Positions 11,481 to 21,914 are shown, counted from the stretch's first letter. The stretch is DNA of 64,000 bases from Lepas anatifera (GCA_034440635.1 JAOTON010001820.1:1484501-1548500); one strand, 5' to 3'. Numbers and translations: made by a program. The notes: a model not told the origin generated them from the letters alone.

Positions 11481-12260
11481 CTAAGCGCTGCGAGGCCCTT
11501 AATTTGATACCACATAGCATGAAGCATTATGTAATGATACCATCTCCTCAGTAAACGTCTCCACATTTGACCGTCGGAGTGTTTCACGGCGCTCGGGACA
11601 AATAACAGCCTCCAAACGGTGCGGACCTTACGAAACCTAGGATTGAACGCCCCACGCACCTGATCCGTCACGCCGGCGGTAATTTGATCATTTAGCATTC
11701 TTCGTGTCCTTGTCCGGCGCCCGCAGAAACATCTGCCATCAGGTTGTTCCTATCAGGGGCCTTCAAAGGCGGCGACCTGAATGTTTCTCAGAAACGCAGA
11801 CCATTGAGGCGAATGCATGCCGGGGGCGGACTCAACCCTCGGGCGTTTCCGATCCAGCTGGATAACGGGGGCGGGAGGCGCCGCTCTACTGGGCATACCG
11901 TATCCTTGATAATTTTCGCAAATCTGCTCAAAATTTCAGGTTTGAATCATGTAAGATCAGGTCACCGGGTCAGGTCCAGGGCCCTCAATCCCAACAATCT
12001 TCCAAGTAGCAGCGGCGAGAATATGTCTAATCCATTTATCTAAGATCTAAATCACACGATAAGCTCACGGGGTACCACAAGCTGTAGAGGCGGGATTTTT
12101 ATATCAATCACCTAGGGTTAGGTACGCGCCACGACCTCTCCAATTAAAGAGGCACAAGAAAATGGAAATGATCGGAAATGCCTCCCGTTTCTGTAGATAC
12201 TGCTTCGAATGAGTTATCATTTTCAAAATGTGGTAGCTTGGGACGCTCTACAGGGTCCAA
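11481..12260. other. No recognisable feature
   Basis: Unassigned sequence. Around 11950-11985 there is a small cluster of GGTCA words (GATCAGGTCACCGGGTCAGG), as also seen near 47800-47850, but no boundaries can be drawn. Confidence 0.35.
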
Positions 12261-12618
12261 TTGGAAATTTCGACCCGTGAGAGGTCATGTGGGAGTGCTT
12301 GAGCAGGTTTTCTGTTCCAGGTGAACATTTTCGCAAAGAATGGTCATGAAGCTCCATCATCGATACCGCAGTATTCGTATTGTCGACTGATATGCATCCT
12401 GACTATATATGATCGGACGTTGATGTAGTACGAATAAACAACCATTTCATTTGCTGTAACAAGAGGAATCCAATGATGCTTAAACATTGGCGCTAATGAA
12501 ACCCAGTCAGATGCTGGGGCCAACAAACTGTCACTACCCGGTCAACTTCTTTGGCCCGCCATGACCGTAATATTGACATGAATCAGAAGGTGCCGATATC
12601 GTTTCGTGATAATTTATC
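12261..12618. repeat. Dispersed repeat D1, copy 1 (358 bp)
   Basis: It aligns along its length, in the same orientation, with 22323-22680. Shared blocks include GTGAGAGGTCA, GAGCAGGTTTTCTGTTCCAG, ATGCATCCTGACTATATATG, AAACCCAGTCAGATGCTGG and AAGGTGCCGATATCGTTTCG. Similarity stops abruptly on both sides. No TIR or target duplication was found, so the class is unknown. Confidence 0.85.
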
Positions 12619-12824
12619 GCGGGCTACCACTTCTCGCTCTGCCCCATATGAGCCGAAATTGAGGGGGTTTTCGAAACCACCCCCCCTGTGGCGAAAGTGG
12701 GCCAGAGGCACACTGGGGCGGGGTTTATGGGACTGCTCCAGCGTCTCCCACTAAAAACGGCAGAGGCCCGGATGCCAGGCATAGTTTGACTAAAACGATA
12801 AAAACCTCTGCTTTTAGTTTCTCC

Positions 12825-12853
12825 GCTTATCCTGACATTCTGTCAGGATAAGC
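12825..12853. repeat. Perfect hairpin, 13-bp arms, 3-nt loop
   Basis: GCTTATCCTGACA, then TTC, then TGTCAGGATAAGC. The same TATCCTGACA core forms inverted pairs at 12942-12973 and at 20913-20923 with 21904-21914. Confidence 0.9.
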
Positions 12854-12941
12854 GCCAAATTCAATGAATTTCAATTTATCGTAACCAAAAAATCAGCATA
12901 AATTTAACCCCATGTTTTTATGGGGACAGTCCAGATCCGAG

Positions 12942-12973
12942 TTTATTCTGACATTGGAGCATGTCAGGATAAA
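12942..12973. repeat. Inverted pair, 12-bp arms, 8-nt spacer
   Basis: TTTATTCTGACA, then TTGGAGCA, then TGTCAGGATAAA, with one mismatch between the arms. It belongs to the same palindrome family as 12825-12853. Confidence 0.85.
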
Positions 12974-13884
12974 CAGTTTTACCCTGACTTGCTGAATTCT
13001 ACGTTTTCGCAATGAGATTTGAATTCGTTGTTGCGCACCATTGCTCTTCCTTCATCAGACTATTTTTCTTCCTTGCTTGGGTATTTTTTAATATTGGCAG
13101 CAGGAATGGCTAAGGGCTTTAGTAGAGGATTTCGCGCCTTTTCTTACAACTGTGGCGCAGCAATAGCGTGATTGACACCTATTTCCTGTATTCAATTACC
13201 CTACATGTCGTCAGGTAGCAGCCTGTTTTGAAACGTCTCTTTTGCGGCTCGTTGTGCCACTTTTTTAAAAGGCCCAATCAGCGTTCGGTATTTTTGCCAT
13301 CCTCGTCAGTGATTGGCTCTTCTTCTCGACCGATTGGAGGATGTCCAGCTTGGTACAAGCCTAAGGTATGTCGTTCTTTTCAGTGTATGAGCAGAGTAAA
13401 AGCAAATGAAAGTGCGTGGCTCGGATGGTTGGGATAGTTTTGGTGCGTATATTTTGTGTTTTGATGTGCAAGACAGGCACTTGGCATGCCTTGTAAAGAC
13501 TGATACTAGTACATCGAGTGTAATCTAGGGTAATATAAGTGTTGAGCTGGAAGAAGCTGAAAGGAACATGATTCGCCAAGCGTTGGTGGTGCTGGTTTGT
13601 GTTCTTCGAATCATCTTATGAGTTGGATATAATTTGTTCAGCGTTCTCCTGGAGGTGTACCGACATGTGACGGCGAGGCAGAGACCCAGCTTCCATGCTC
13701 AATGAGGCAATCTGGATGGAGCTGAGAATCAGGATACAGTGATCGCAGCTATCATAATACTGGCTCAGATATGGATAGAGCTTCGAACAGAATGAATAGT
13801 CCTTCATTTCCGTCATGTCTATATCCCTAGCACATCATTGACATCGGTTTTCACTCCCTTCAGTTTCTCCACCCATAATGGTAA
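12974..13884. other. No recognisable feature
   Basis: Short frames only, and no motif, repeat or RNA signal was recognised. Confidence 0.4.
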
Positions 13885-14050
13885 TTTCTGGTGGCTTATC
13901 GACACACCAACTGCCAGGGTCATATTGCTTCGCCATGGAAGGGTTTCTTGGGAGCCAGCTTGCTCCTTGTTCGGAGAAGCCGCCAGGCATTGAACCAGGG
14001 TCAGCTTTGTAGCAGCCAGCCTCACCAACCACTCCACTACAGCGCCCCTT
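13885..14050 (-). mobile_element. tRNA-derived SINE, family 1, copy 2
   Basis: Read on the minus strand: a head with GCTGTAGTGGAGTGG (A box TAGTGGAGTGG), CCTGGTTCAATGCC (B box), then GAACAAGGAGCAAGCTGGCT, AAGAAACCCTTCCATGG, ATGACCCTGGCAGTTGGTG and TCGATAAGCCACC. This is the same block order as at 481-664 and 46073-46252. Target duplications could not be identified. Confidence 0.8.
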
Positions 14051-14934
14051 TTTCCAACCAAATCCATAGTTTTGTTTTTAAGAACAATAGTTTTGTTTGA
14101 TGGATGTTGAATGAATAATCTTGTTTCAAGTTTTAGATAATATTGTTTTCTTTAATAACAAAGAAAACTTTACTTTCTGCAGGCTCTAATTCTTTACCTC
14201 TGCACTGTATGGAAGATGTATATCATGTTGTTATACACTGCCAGACCTGGCTGCGAATAAAGCGGAATGAAATTTGGTTTATATTGCTATAAGCTCTATC
14301 CAAGTTGTAAACGCATCTGGATATGATGTATGATTCTGATTGGAATTGCGCATGGAAACTGGGTCAACATGCGCAATGTTCCTTTAAAAACAAAGATATT
14401 ATAAAAAAGCATTTTATTCAGTTTTTAATGCCACTTAAGTGACTATAATATATTGTTTCATGCACGGACCGGGTGCCATGCTCATTGCGTATAGCTTTTA
14501 CTTATGAATTTTAATTTTTGGGGGGTTTTGTTGAGCTTAAAGCAAATATTTTTTGCTGGAGTAGGTACTTACCAGAAATTTATTATTGTTCTTGCATTTA
14601 TTTCAACTTTTGAGCTACCATGAATGCAAATGCACTCATTTTAATTACGCAATCTCTTCCATTGGTGTTGAAATGCCAGGATGTTAGGGGTTCAAGGTGT
14701 ATGTTGAAGGCCTTCCTTTCCAGACTTGTTGATGACTCAAATTTTCTTTGATAGACTCAACTCTGACTCAGAGCTAAGAGGCTGATTCTGATTCTGGCTC
14801 AACTGACTGTGTTGATAATGGTGAGTTGACTCAGCTTAGCCCAAATTTAGAAGTGAGTCAAATTAACTGACTAAAATTCATGTTGAGTCTGAGTTGAATC
14901 TGGCTCGGAATGGTGGCAAACCAGTGTACAAAGT
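14051..14934. other. AT-rich stretch without recognisable feature
   Basis: No open frame or repeat was recognised. Around 14750-14900 there are several GACTCA/TGAGTC words (GAGTCTGAGTTGAATCTGGC and similar), a weak local redundancy without a clear unit. Confidence 0.4.
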
Positions 14935-16460
14935 ATGCTCATTCGCCAGAACCAGAGTTCGTATCCAGAGTTTGAGTCAGGGGTGCTGGCTCGCATGAAC
15001 GACGATCCCCTAAAGGAGATCGTAGCGACAGACCCACTGCTGATGAAGTTCGGGGCTTTGCTTCGCGAAAAACTAGGAAACAGAGGGTTTTATGATATCA
15101 GCCAAAGGCTTCGAACTATCGCTCTCCTGGTTCAAGAGACCAAACTGTCCCTGCATGACATGATCGTGCCGGAAAAGATCGACCATGTGATCGAATGCAC
15201 TAAAACCGTCACTGGCCTGAACCTCAGCAGAGTGAACGAACACACCGAGTTACCCGAGTATAAGACGCCGGCGAAAGCCATGAAGCTTGGGGAGAATTAC
15301 GGCAGCTAGCCAACCTAAAGAGAGGCCTAGCACTCGAGAAGCGAAACACCGAAGACGTCAAGGATGCGGAAGATTTTCTCGCCCTGGTTGACTTATACTG
15401 GAACTTGAGGATATCACATGGCGCTCTCAAATCTCGCGATGCGAAAAAGTACGACAGAGTGGATGTCCTTCCTTTGACTGAGGACCTAAAAGCATTCACA
15501 TCAAAGGCAAAAGAAGCGGTTGTGAATATGACAGGGAAAGGGGTAGGAACCAAAGATGCATACGTAACGCTGTGTAAGATAACCTTGGCGTGTCTTCTCG
15601 TGTTCAATAAGAGGAGGCCAGCGGAAGTATCCAGAGTCCTCCTGTCTTCGTGGCAAAAGAGGAAGCAATAGAAAGATGAGACGATAGAGGAGATAAAAGA
15701 AGCTATGACGGCGGTCGAGCGCCAGCTCTACCAACAACTTGATGTCGTTATGACAAAGGGAAAGTGCGGGAACAAAGTGCCGGTCTTGATTCCGGAAGAG
15801 ACCCGCCCAGCGCTCGACATTATCGTCGCGGAACGGGATAAGTACATCCCTCAAGGAAACAAGTTCCTTCTCGCCTCGCCAGGGGCGGCGCGTGGACACT
15901 TTCAGGGCGGGGCTGTGCTGAAGGCACTCACAAGCGAAATGGGACTTACGATGCCAGAACTGTTCACGGCTACGCGTCTCCGAAAGTACTGCGGGACCAC
16001 GTCGCAAATTTTGAACTTGAACGACACTGACTTCGAGACTTTGACTCGGCATATGGGCCATGACGCTAGGGTGCATCGAAATTACTCCCGACTTCCTGAC
16101 ACGAATCTCGAACTAACCAAGGCAGCTGTACTTATGACCACTCTCGACGAGGGTAGGGCAACATCGCATGCAGGGCAGGACCTGAGTACCATCCTAGAGG
16201 TATGGGGTCGGGGCGAGGAGGAGGATATCGACAAAAGTCATGAGCCACTGCCCGGGTCACATGCTGTATTTAAGAAACACGTCCGGTTTTCCGCGGAGCA
16301 AACGGATAGCCTATTAGGCTTACTTCGTGCTCGCGGGAGAGCTCCCAAGAAAAATGAACTCACGGAATGGTTGCAGCGACAGGGACGGATGTTCGAGGAT
16401 AGGCGTTTAGGGAACATCCGCTCAAAACTCCACTACCTCAAACGCCTGGTTCTGCCATGA
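14935..16460 (+). pseudogene. Tyrosine-recombinase-like protein, frameshifted, one in-frame stop
   Basis: Three frames read as one protein of about 500 residues. 14935-15309 gives an N-terminal helical region with FESGVLARMNDDPLKEIVA. The frame shifts near 15290-15300, runs on to a TAG at 15669-15671, then stays open to 16460. The second part has NKRRPAEVSR, a plausible first catalytic Arg box. The third has LRKY (second Arg) and LTRHMGHDARVHRNYSRL, which fits the H..GH and catalytic Tyr region of tyrosine recombinases. Proteins of this layout are multicopy in many aquatic animals and are probably transposon-derived (Crypton-like; inference). The usual upstream part is missing, so it is 5'-truncated or the remainder lies in other exons. 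The frameshift and stop indicate a dead copy. Confidence 0.7.
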
Positions 16461-16602
16461 GCCTCGGAAGATGGTAAAAAACAGTAATAATAGCATGAGG
16501 TCACGTACTGAGAAAAAAATCGCGCAATAATTTGATTGAAGTGAACTCTCGAAAATATTCCCATTGGCTCAATCATGCATGCCACCTTGCACTGGCCGAA
16601 AA

Positions 16603-16640
16603 TGAAGTATTTTGTTCGCATAAGCGAACAAAATACTTCA
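16603..16640. repeat. Perfect 17-bp hairpin, 4-nt loop
   Basis: TGAAGTATTTTGTTCGC, then ATAA, then its exact reverse complement. It lies 140 bp downstream of the recombinase pseudogene. It is not followed by a T run, and no terminator role is claimed. Confidence 0.9.
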
Positions 16641-16949
16641 CAACATACCTAAAAAATGCCGGGCTAACAAAATATTTTTGTTATCACTATTTTAGAACAC
16701 AATTCCGGACGAATTTCGTCGATATAGCTCGTAATTCGGGATCGGGCTCAAGACGTTCACCGATGTCCTCACCCTCGTCCTGACCCGATCCCCTTTGGAC
16801 CGTTTTCTAGTGCGCATTTTTCTTGCATTCTGCTATGTTGTTTCCATATGACCATTGTTCGTGATAACTGCTGCATATATTTATAGAATATTGTGCAGCA
16901 AAATTTTCGCACTACTTATGCCGAACACAAAAATCGAAACTGTGCTTAG

Positions 16950-17590
16950 AGGGAGTGTCTTACTTTTATAATGGGCTAATGTGATAAAACGGAGAGCTTG
17001 TGAGTGTCATTATGTAAAAGTAGATTGATAAAGAATCTTCATTTGTCTGCCTTGTTTATGGCTTGAATTATAAAAACCTTGGACCTGATGATAGCGTTGT
17101 CGCAGAAATATCGTTTCACATTTCGGTTGCTCTTTTTGTATGAAGAATACGGCATTGGCAGACAAATGCTCGTTTTTCTGAACCTAATTCCTTTATGATG
17201 GGCTTTGAATCGTGTTAGCAGTTTTGTAGACCGTACTGAGAAAAAAACTATTGGCATATTGCATTCCATCCAAAGCTCTATTCAATTTCTGCACATTTTA
17301 AACTTCTTAGGGGGGGCGCATGGCTATCACCCGACTTCAAACCATAAAGGAACCTCTCAGTCTGGTTGCGCATGTCATGTGAATGTGTTGTATCTTGGAT
17401 CGCGTTTTGGTGGCACGCCACGTCATTCCGTTTGAGCGAGGCGCTAGACCGGGTGATGTTTGTTTACTTCTGTGAAGCTTTGCCGTGATGTATCTTGGAT
17501 CGCGTTTTGGTGGTACGCCACGTCATTCCGTTTGAGCGAGGCGCTAGACCGGGTCATGTTTACTTCTGTGAAGCCTTGACGTGATGTAAT
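16950..17590. mobile_element. Remnant of a TTAA-type (Kolobok-like) element with internal insertion
   Basis: At 16946 TTAG precedes AGGGAGTGTCTTACTTTTAT, close to the left end of the element at 38673 (AGGGAGTGTCCCACTTTTTA). The shared body resumes near 17195 with TTTGAATCGTGTTAGCAG and TTTTGTAGACCGTACTGAG, matching 38700-38745. The break is flanked by TTTATAATGGGCT and TTTATGATGGGCT, so roughly 220 bp was probably inserted with a 13-bp target duplication. No right terminus was found. Confidence 0.55.
17391..17586. repeat. Tandem duplication, 100-bp period
   Basis: TATCTTGGATCGCGTTTTGG starts at 17391 and again at 17491. Both copies continue through CGCCACGTCATTCCGTTTGA and GCGAGGCGCTAGACCGGGT with few differences. 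Confidence 0.9.
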
Positions 17591-18834
17591 TTACAAATAC
17601 ACTGTTTAATAATTTCCAAACATATGAGCTTTGAAAATCAGACTTATATTTTGAGACCGTCGCAATCGCACGGTAGCACCTGTTCGCCTACACTACAGAC
17701 CAAGCGGTGGCGTAATAACGTCATATAACCAGGTTATATGTTAGGGTCCCCGCGCTTGAAGTTAAAGGTCACATATTAAGGTCATTGACCCAAGTGTTCT
17801 TGACAGATGACATTGCTCAGTATAAAGTACGATATGCTATCACTTCAAAGTTAATGTTTTTGTTAGGGTTAATGCCACAGGTTGAGGTCAAATGCCTTTT
17901 AAAGGTCCAGCCTTCATTTCCCGCCAAAAAGTTGCTAGAGTGCCAGTTATACTGTAAATTATGGAGAATATGTCATGTTAATCATAAGTCAGTGACCTTG
18001 TATGGCCTTGAGCTCAAACCTTCGGAGGATATTATGTGGGACATTCCCTCTATGGCCTTAGTCCACTTTCAGTGCATTCCTGGCTTTTCTGTGCAATCAC
18101 GGATTTTTCCAATAGGTCTCCAGCGCGGCCCATATATGACCTTTACGACCTCGTTTGACCGTTAAGATACTGACTTAGGTCAATCAATCTTAGCCATAAC
18201 GCTGATCGCCATCCCCCCCACGCACCCCAACGGGTGATTTTCTAACCCTCTTGGTTTCCGAGATCTCGGAAGTGCCTGAGCATCTCCTAAAGTGCCCCCT
18301 AAGGGCGGCACTTTAGGACACCCCTCCACTGCACGTTGACGCCAGACCCTTCTCCAGCGAAGGTGTTAAGGTAAGAGCATGGCTCCACAATAAATCTCGT
18401 GCCCTCAGTGAAAGACCGACTTAGGGTGCTGCTTAGTTCAGCCGAGGGACCTTAGACCACCCCGGGGACTCCGACTTTTCCTGACCCAGAGCTGTTGCGC
18501 CGCCCCTGGCCTCTAGCACTCCTATTCAAAGAAGATGCAAAGGGACAGATAGTCAAATCATGACTAAGCCGATCATAAAAATGCCGCGAATAGAACTATC
18601 ATTACTTATGGGTCGGGAAAATATTTTGTGAGGGCAAACTTTGAAGGATCCGAGCTGATCCCTCCCCCTCCCCGCCCAGTTTCTCTCAATTTCTAAATCA
18701 GGGGGTCCTGATCCCTAACCCCCGGGACATTTACCCATGCGCGCAATCATGCAGAAAAGGGTGGTTTAAAGTGGATGAGTGCGATACATGTTGCATTGGG
18801 GCATCCTAGGGCTGAAAGGGAGGGGAATTCTCAA
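17591..18834. other. No gene; scattered GGTCA words
   Basis: A 126-codon frame at 17785-18165 has no known motif. The stretch holds several AGGTCA/TGACCT words (17770-18180), reminiscent of the element at 53483-54503 but without its ends. From 18200 on there are C-rich runs only. Confidence 0.35.
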
Positions 18835-19450
18835 AACAGGGCGCCCAACCACAAAATTGAGGGCGGCCGGAGGCAAATGAGGATGGTCCATGTTGAGGTG
18901 GGGCGCCACGAGGCTGTAGAATAGCAGACACTTCTCCCCGCGATCACCGCTGCTTCTCCCGTGCTGCCTGCCGCTGACGCCCTTCGCTCCGCCCGCTGCT
19001 CACCTCGCGCGGTTCTACCTGCGCGCCGTCGCGTTTCGGCCCGCTCTGTGGGGCTGGATGGATGGGTCGTGCATCATTCTGGGCTGTCATCACTCATCCC
19101 TGTACGTTTTAAGACTTCATACGTGTACCTATTCATGTTATCCTAAGTTTGTGTACAGGCATGTTGCCCGTGAATGTGAGAACATGTGTGGGTACATAAA
19201 GGCGGCCAATCGGGCACTATGGGCCAATATGCCAATAGTGGAGAAGGGGCAACAATCATGCTGAAGAGGGCGACCAGAGGTAGACGAGGGTGGTCCATGT
19301 TGCAGTTGGGCGCCCCAGGGCTGAAAAGGGGTGGCTAATCATAAAATATAGGCACCCAATCACAAAGAAGAGGGCGGTCAGTAATCGATGAGGGCGGTCC
19401 ATGTTCACATGGTGCGCCCAATAGTATGCCAGGGGAAGCTGGTTCGAAAT
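18835..19450. repeat. Degenerate approximately 100-bp repeats
   Basis: Variants of GAGGGCGGCC, then GATGGTCCATGTTG, then GGGCGCCC(A/C)A recur near 18840-18910, 19260-19330 and 19370-19430, with extra partial copies between them. Copies are too diverged to fix a unit length. Confidence 0.5.
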
Positions 19451-19564
19451 TAAGGGTGGCTAACAGTGAACAAAGTCAGCTTGAAGTGGTACTTTCATTG
19501 CGCTTTGGTCTAGCATTGATGTTTTGTACCCAAAGTGTCGCCAATTGCGGGCGCCTTCGGTAAC

Positions 19565-19735
19565 CAAAGTCGAAAAGCAAAAAAAAAAAACGTCAGGCAG
19601 TGAAAAATTGCGCTACAATATGCCTTTTCTATAGGATTTTGGGAACTGTTGACGAAAAGCAAAAAAAACGCCACGGGATGAAAAATATGGGCTCAAGATA
19701 CTTTTTCCTATCCAAGCCCCAAAATTTACACTGAA
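19565..19735. repeat. Two imperfect copies of an approximately 85-bp unit
   Basis: GAAAAGCAAAAAA, then AACG, then GTGAAAAAT or ATGAAAAATA, then CTTTTTC/TCTAT and a TT(T/G)GGG-like block occur twice in succession, with many differences. Confidence 0.45.
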
Positions 19736-19799
19736 CTTCACTAATTCTGTTTGAAGTTGAGAGTTGAAGCACCAAAATCTTGCTTACAAGCTAAAAAGG

Positions 19800-19915
19800 A
19801 GTCGGGGAAAAAGGAGGTCGATCGCTTTGGGGGGGGACCAAAACATAGTTTTGCCCCGAGCTTTTCCGTTTGGGGGGCAAATTGCCTTTTTTGCCCCCCC
19901 CTGGATCCGCCACTG
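19800..19915. mobile_element. Right end of a hAT-like MITE
   Basis: G-rich and C-rich blocks end in CCCCCCCTGGATCCGCCACTG. The last 14 bases are the terminal motif also seen at 2-15 and 40200-40213. No matching left end CAGTGGCGGATCC was found upstream, so it is truncated or its left end has decayed. Confidence 0.5.
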
Positions 19916-20912
19916 ACCATAGGATACCTAAAAAAATAATATGGGGTCGGTTGTGAATGCAGTGTCTTGAGATAATGGTAGGGGCTTGGTCGCGACGCAT
20001 ATGGGCTCGGGAAGGATAAGTGACGATTGCTTTACAGAGGGCCCGCAACTACGAGGCATGGGGGCCCAGGGACGGCCACAGAGACACTCTGCCAGAGCTG
20101 GGCTCATTATTACGGTATTCTGCAAGGGGACCCAGTTGGGCAAGGTCGCCCGTGATGTGGTAGGGGATCTGGTCCCATCTTCAGGGGACCCGGTTTGACC
20201 AGGGACACTTGATTATGATAAGCGACCCTCTATGACTTTAGGGGCGTGGGACTATGTAAAGGGATCAGCTTATGACTATATGGTGCTTGATAGGCATCGC
20301 AGGCATAGGAGCGTCCAGAATATTGAGAGTGAGGGCAACATGTGTTTTCAAGTAATTTTTTCCACTCAACATGATGGGGCTAATGTTAAACATATTGCTT
20401 ATATGGGGAAAGGGGGTGTCATGGCCCCCTGGCCCCTGTTCCTACGCCTATGATAGGTATCATGGAAAAATGTTATTGGACGAGGGAACAGGGTTATGCT
20501 ATTATCGGGGAGCCTGGTTGTGACCACCGGAAGCCACGACTCTGGATTGTGGGGATATTTCCGAGCGTTGGCGGGGCTTGCTTGGATTCCACCAAAGATG
20601 TGGAAAGCTGCGTCCATTGTCAATGACGTAGCCCACCTTTTCTCTGTACACATGATTTTTGGCGCAATTGCTCATTGCTCGGGGATCTGCATGGGACTAT
20701 CATTACAGGCTAGCGTCGCTGTAGTGGCAGAAGTGGAAGCTGTTTACTGAACTTGGCAAAGTTGCTTTGTTTATTTCCCGCGACAAAAGTATCGTTGCCA
20801 TTGCAATGATAACATCCCAATCGTCAGCTGGCGCGACAGTGAACGGGCGCGTTTTGCAGAATAAGGGAATTTTTGCACGGAAAGCGTTTACTTTACCCTC
20901 GTTCTGTTAGAA
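19916..20912. other. Unassigned stretch with one more MITE-like end
   Basis: At 20408-20452 the sequence GAAAGGGGGTGTCATGGCC continues through a C-rich block to TTCCTACGCCTATG. This resembles the CATAGGCG-type termini of the element at 63736-63950. Only one end is visible. Otherwise there are short frames only. Confidence 0.35.
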
Positions 20913-20932
20913 TTTATCCTGACTTCAGGAGT
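20913..20932. repeat. Left half of a split palindrome plus target duplication
   Basis: TTTATCCTGAC (20913-20923) is the left arm, whose partner GTCAGGATAAA is at 21904-21914. GACTTCAGGAGT (20921-20932) is repeated exactly at 21892-21903 and is the target duplication made when the Penelope-like element between them inserted. Confidence 0.85.
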
Positions 20933-21891
20933 ACAGGAACACAACTTACATCTCACTCCCATACATTGATGAGCAGCTCACGCACAAGATCACCACCGCA
21001 GCCAGATCCACAGACCTAGACATTACGATAGCCTGGAAGAGTGGTGAAACACTCTCAAACATCCTCATAAGATCGTCACTAAACCCACCACCATGCCCTA
21101 AAGGACACAGGAAATCATGCAGCACATGCGACGCCGGGTTACAGGGGAGGTGCCACATCAAAAATACAGTATACCTTATCACATGCCTACTTTGCAACAT
21201 GTTTTATATAGGGGAAACAACTCGCCAAATCCGTACCCGCTTCATGGAACATTTAGGACACGCTAGGAGAAAAGAAAAGGGTAAGTATCTAGGAGACCAC
21301 ACCATATCACATCACCCCACTACACGCATCACAGACAAGGACTTCGCAATAAAAATTATTCATGTTTGTAAAGACTCGGCAGAATGCAAAATTAAAGAAT
21401 CAATAGAAATCCGAAACCGCAGACCACAAATAAATAAGCAATTCTCCTCGTGGCGCCTCCTACAACCAGTACCATACACATACACTTATACCACTTAAGA
21501 CCAAACCACCACGCATAAACACTCGCCATACCACCACACATCCATCGCTGAAAATTGTTTTTACTCACTGTTACATCCATAGTTTTGTTGCATACTGTGC
21601 TTTTATGTGTGTTTAGTTTCTGTATCCTGTAGTTTTTAAATGTCTCTTTTTGTAGGTAACTCATCACACTGTATCCTTCGCGAGATGTTAAACATTGTTT
21701 TCACGTGTACCTGCTTGCTGTTCGCTCTAAATTCAAATTGAATTTAAAAATCATTGCTATCAATGACTTTCAAATCCAAAACTTGCTCCTGAAGAAGACA
21801 CGCCGTCGAAATATCAATATACGATTTGGCATTTTCAATTTCATTATACTATGAGCGATTGCCGGTTAATTTTTTATAACATTATCATCAT
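20933..21891 (+). mobile_element. 5'-truncated Penelope-like element A (959 bp)
   Basis: Bounded by an exact 12-bp target duplication. It contains the 3' part of the coding region (endonuclease) and about 390 bp of 3' untranslated sequence, ending ATTATCATCAT. The untranslated part has the motif CTGAAGAAGAC-ACGCC-GTCGAAA at 21789-21811, a form shared with other PLE ends here. The reverse transcriptase is absent, as expected for 5' truncation during retrotransposition. Confidence 0.85.
20935..21498 (+). CDS. Penelope-like GIY-YIG endonuclease domain (partial, open)
   Basis: One uninterrupted frame to the TAA at 21496-21498, open from the insertion boundary. Order: PYIDEQLTHKI and IAWKSGETL (linker typical of PLEs), then a cysteine-histidine cluster CPKGHRKSCSTC with C...C after it, then YLITCLLCNMFYIGETTRQ, the GIY-YIG core with the Tyr-Ile-Gly and the following Arg. 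About 75 residues follow, including IKESIEIRNRRPQINKQF, where the conserved Glu lies. In PLEs this domain nicks target DNA to prime reverse transcription. It has no start codon of its own, being the tail of a truncated polyprotein. The frame is intact, so the insertion may be comparatively young. Confidence 0.85.
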   Translation, partial: RNTTYISLPYIDEQLTHKITTAARSTDLDITIAWKSGETLSNILIRSSLNPPPCPKGHRKSCSTCDAGLQGRCHIKNTVYLITCLLCNMFYIGETTRQIRTRFMEHLGHARRKEKGKYLGDHTISHHPTTRITDKDFAIKIIHVCKDSAECKIKESIEIRNRRPQINKQFSSWRLLQPVPYTYTYTT

Positions 21892-21914
21892 GACTTCAGG
21901 AGTGTCAGGATAAA
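21892..21914. repeat. Right target duplication and right palindrome arm
   Basis: GACTTCAGGAGT (21892-21903) followed directly by GTCAGGATAAA. Without the insertion the site reads TTTATCCTGAC, TTCAGGAGT, GTCAGGATAAA, which is a hairpin like those at 12825 and 12942. Confidence 0.85.

Noticed and set aside
16603..16640. Transcription terminator
   Set aside because: The hairpin lacks a T run, and intrinsic terminators are a bacterial feature not expected here.
17785..18165. 126-codon plus-strand frame
   Set aside because: It has no motif and lies in GGTCA-rich sequence typical of non-coding repeats here.
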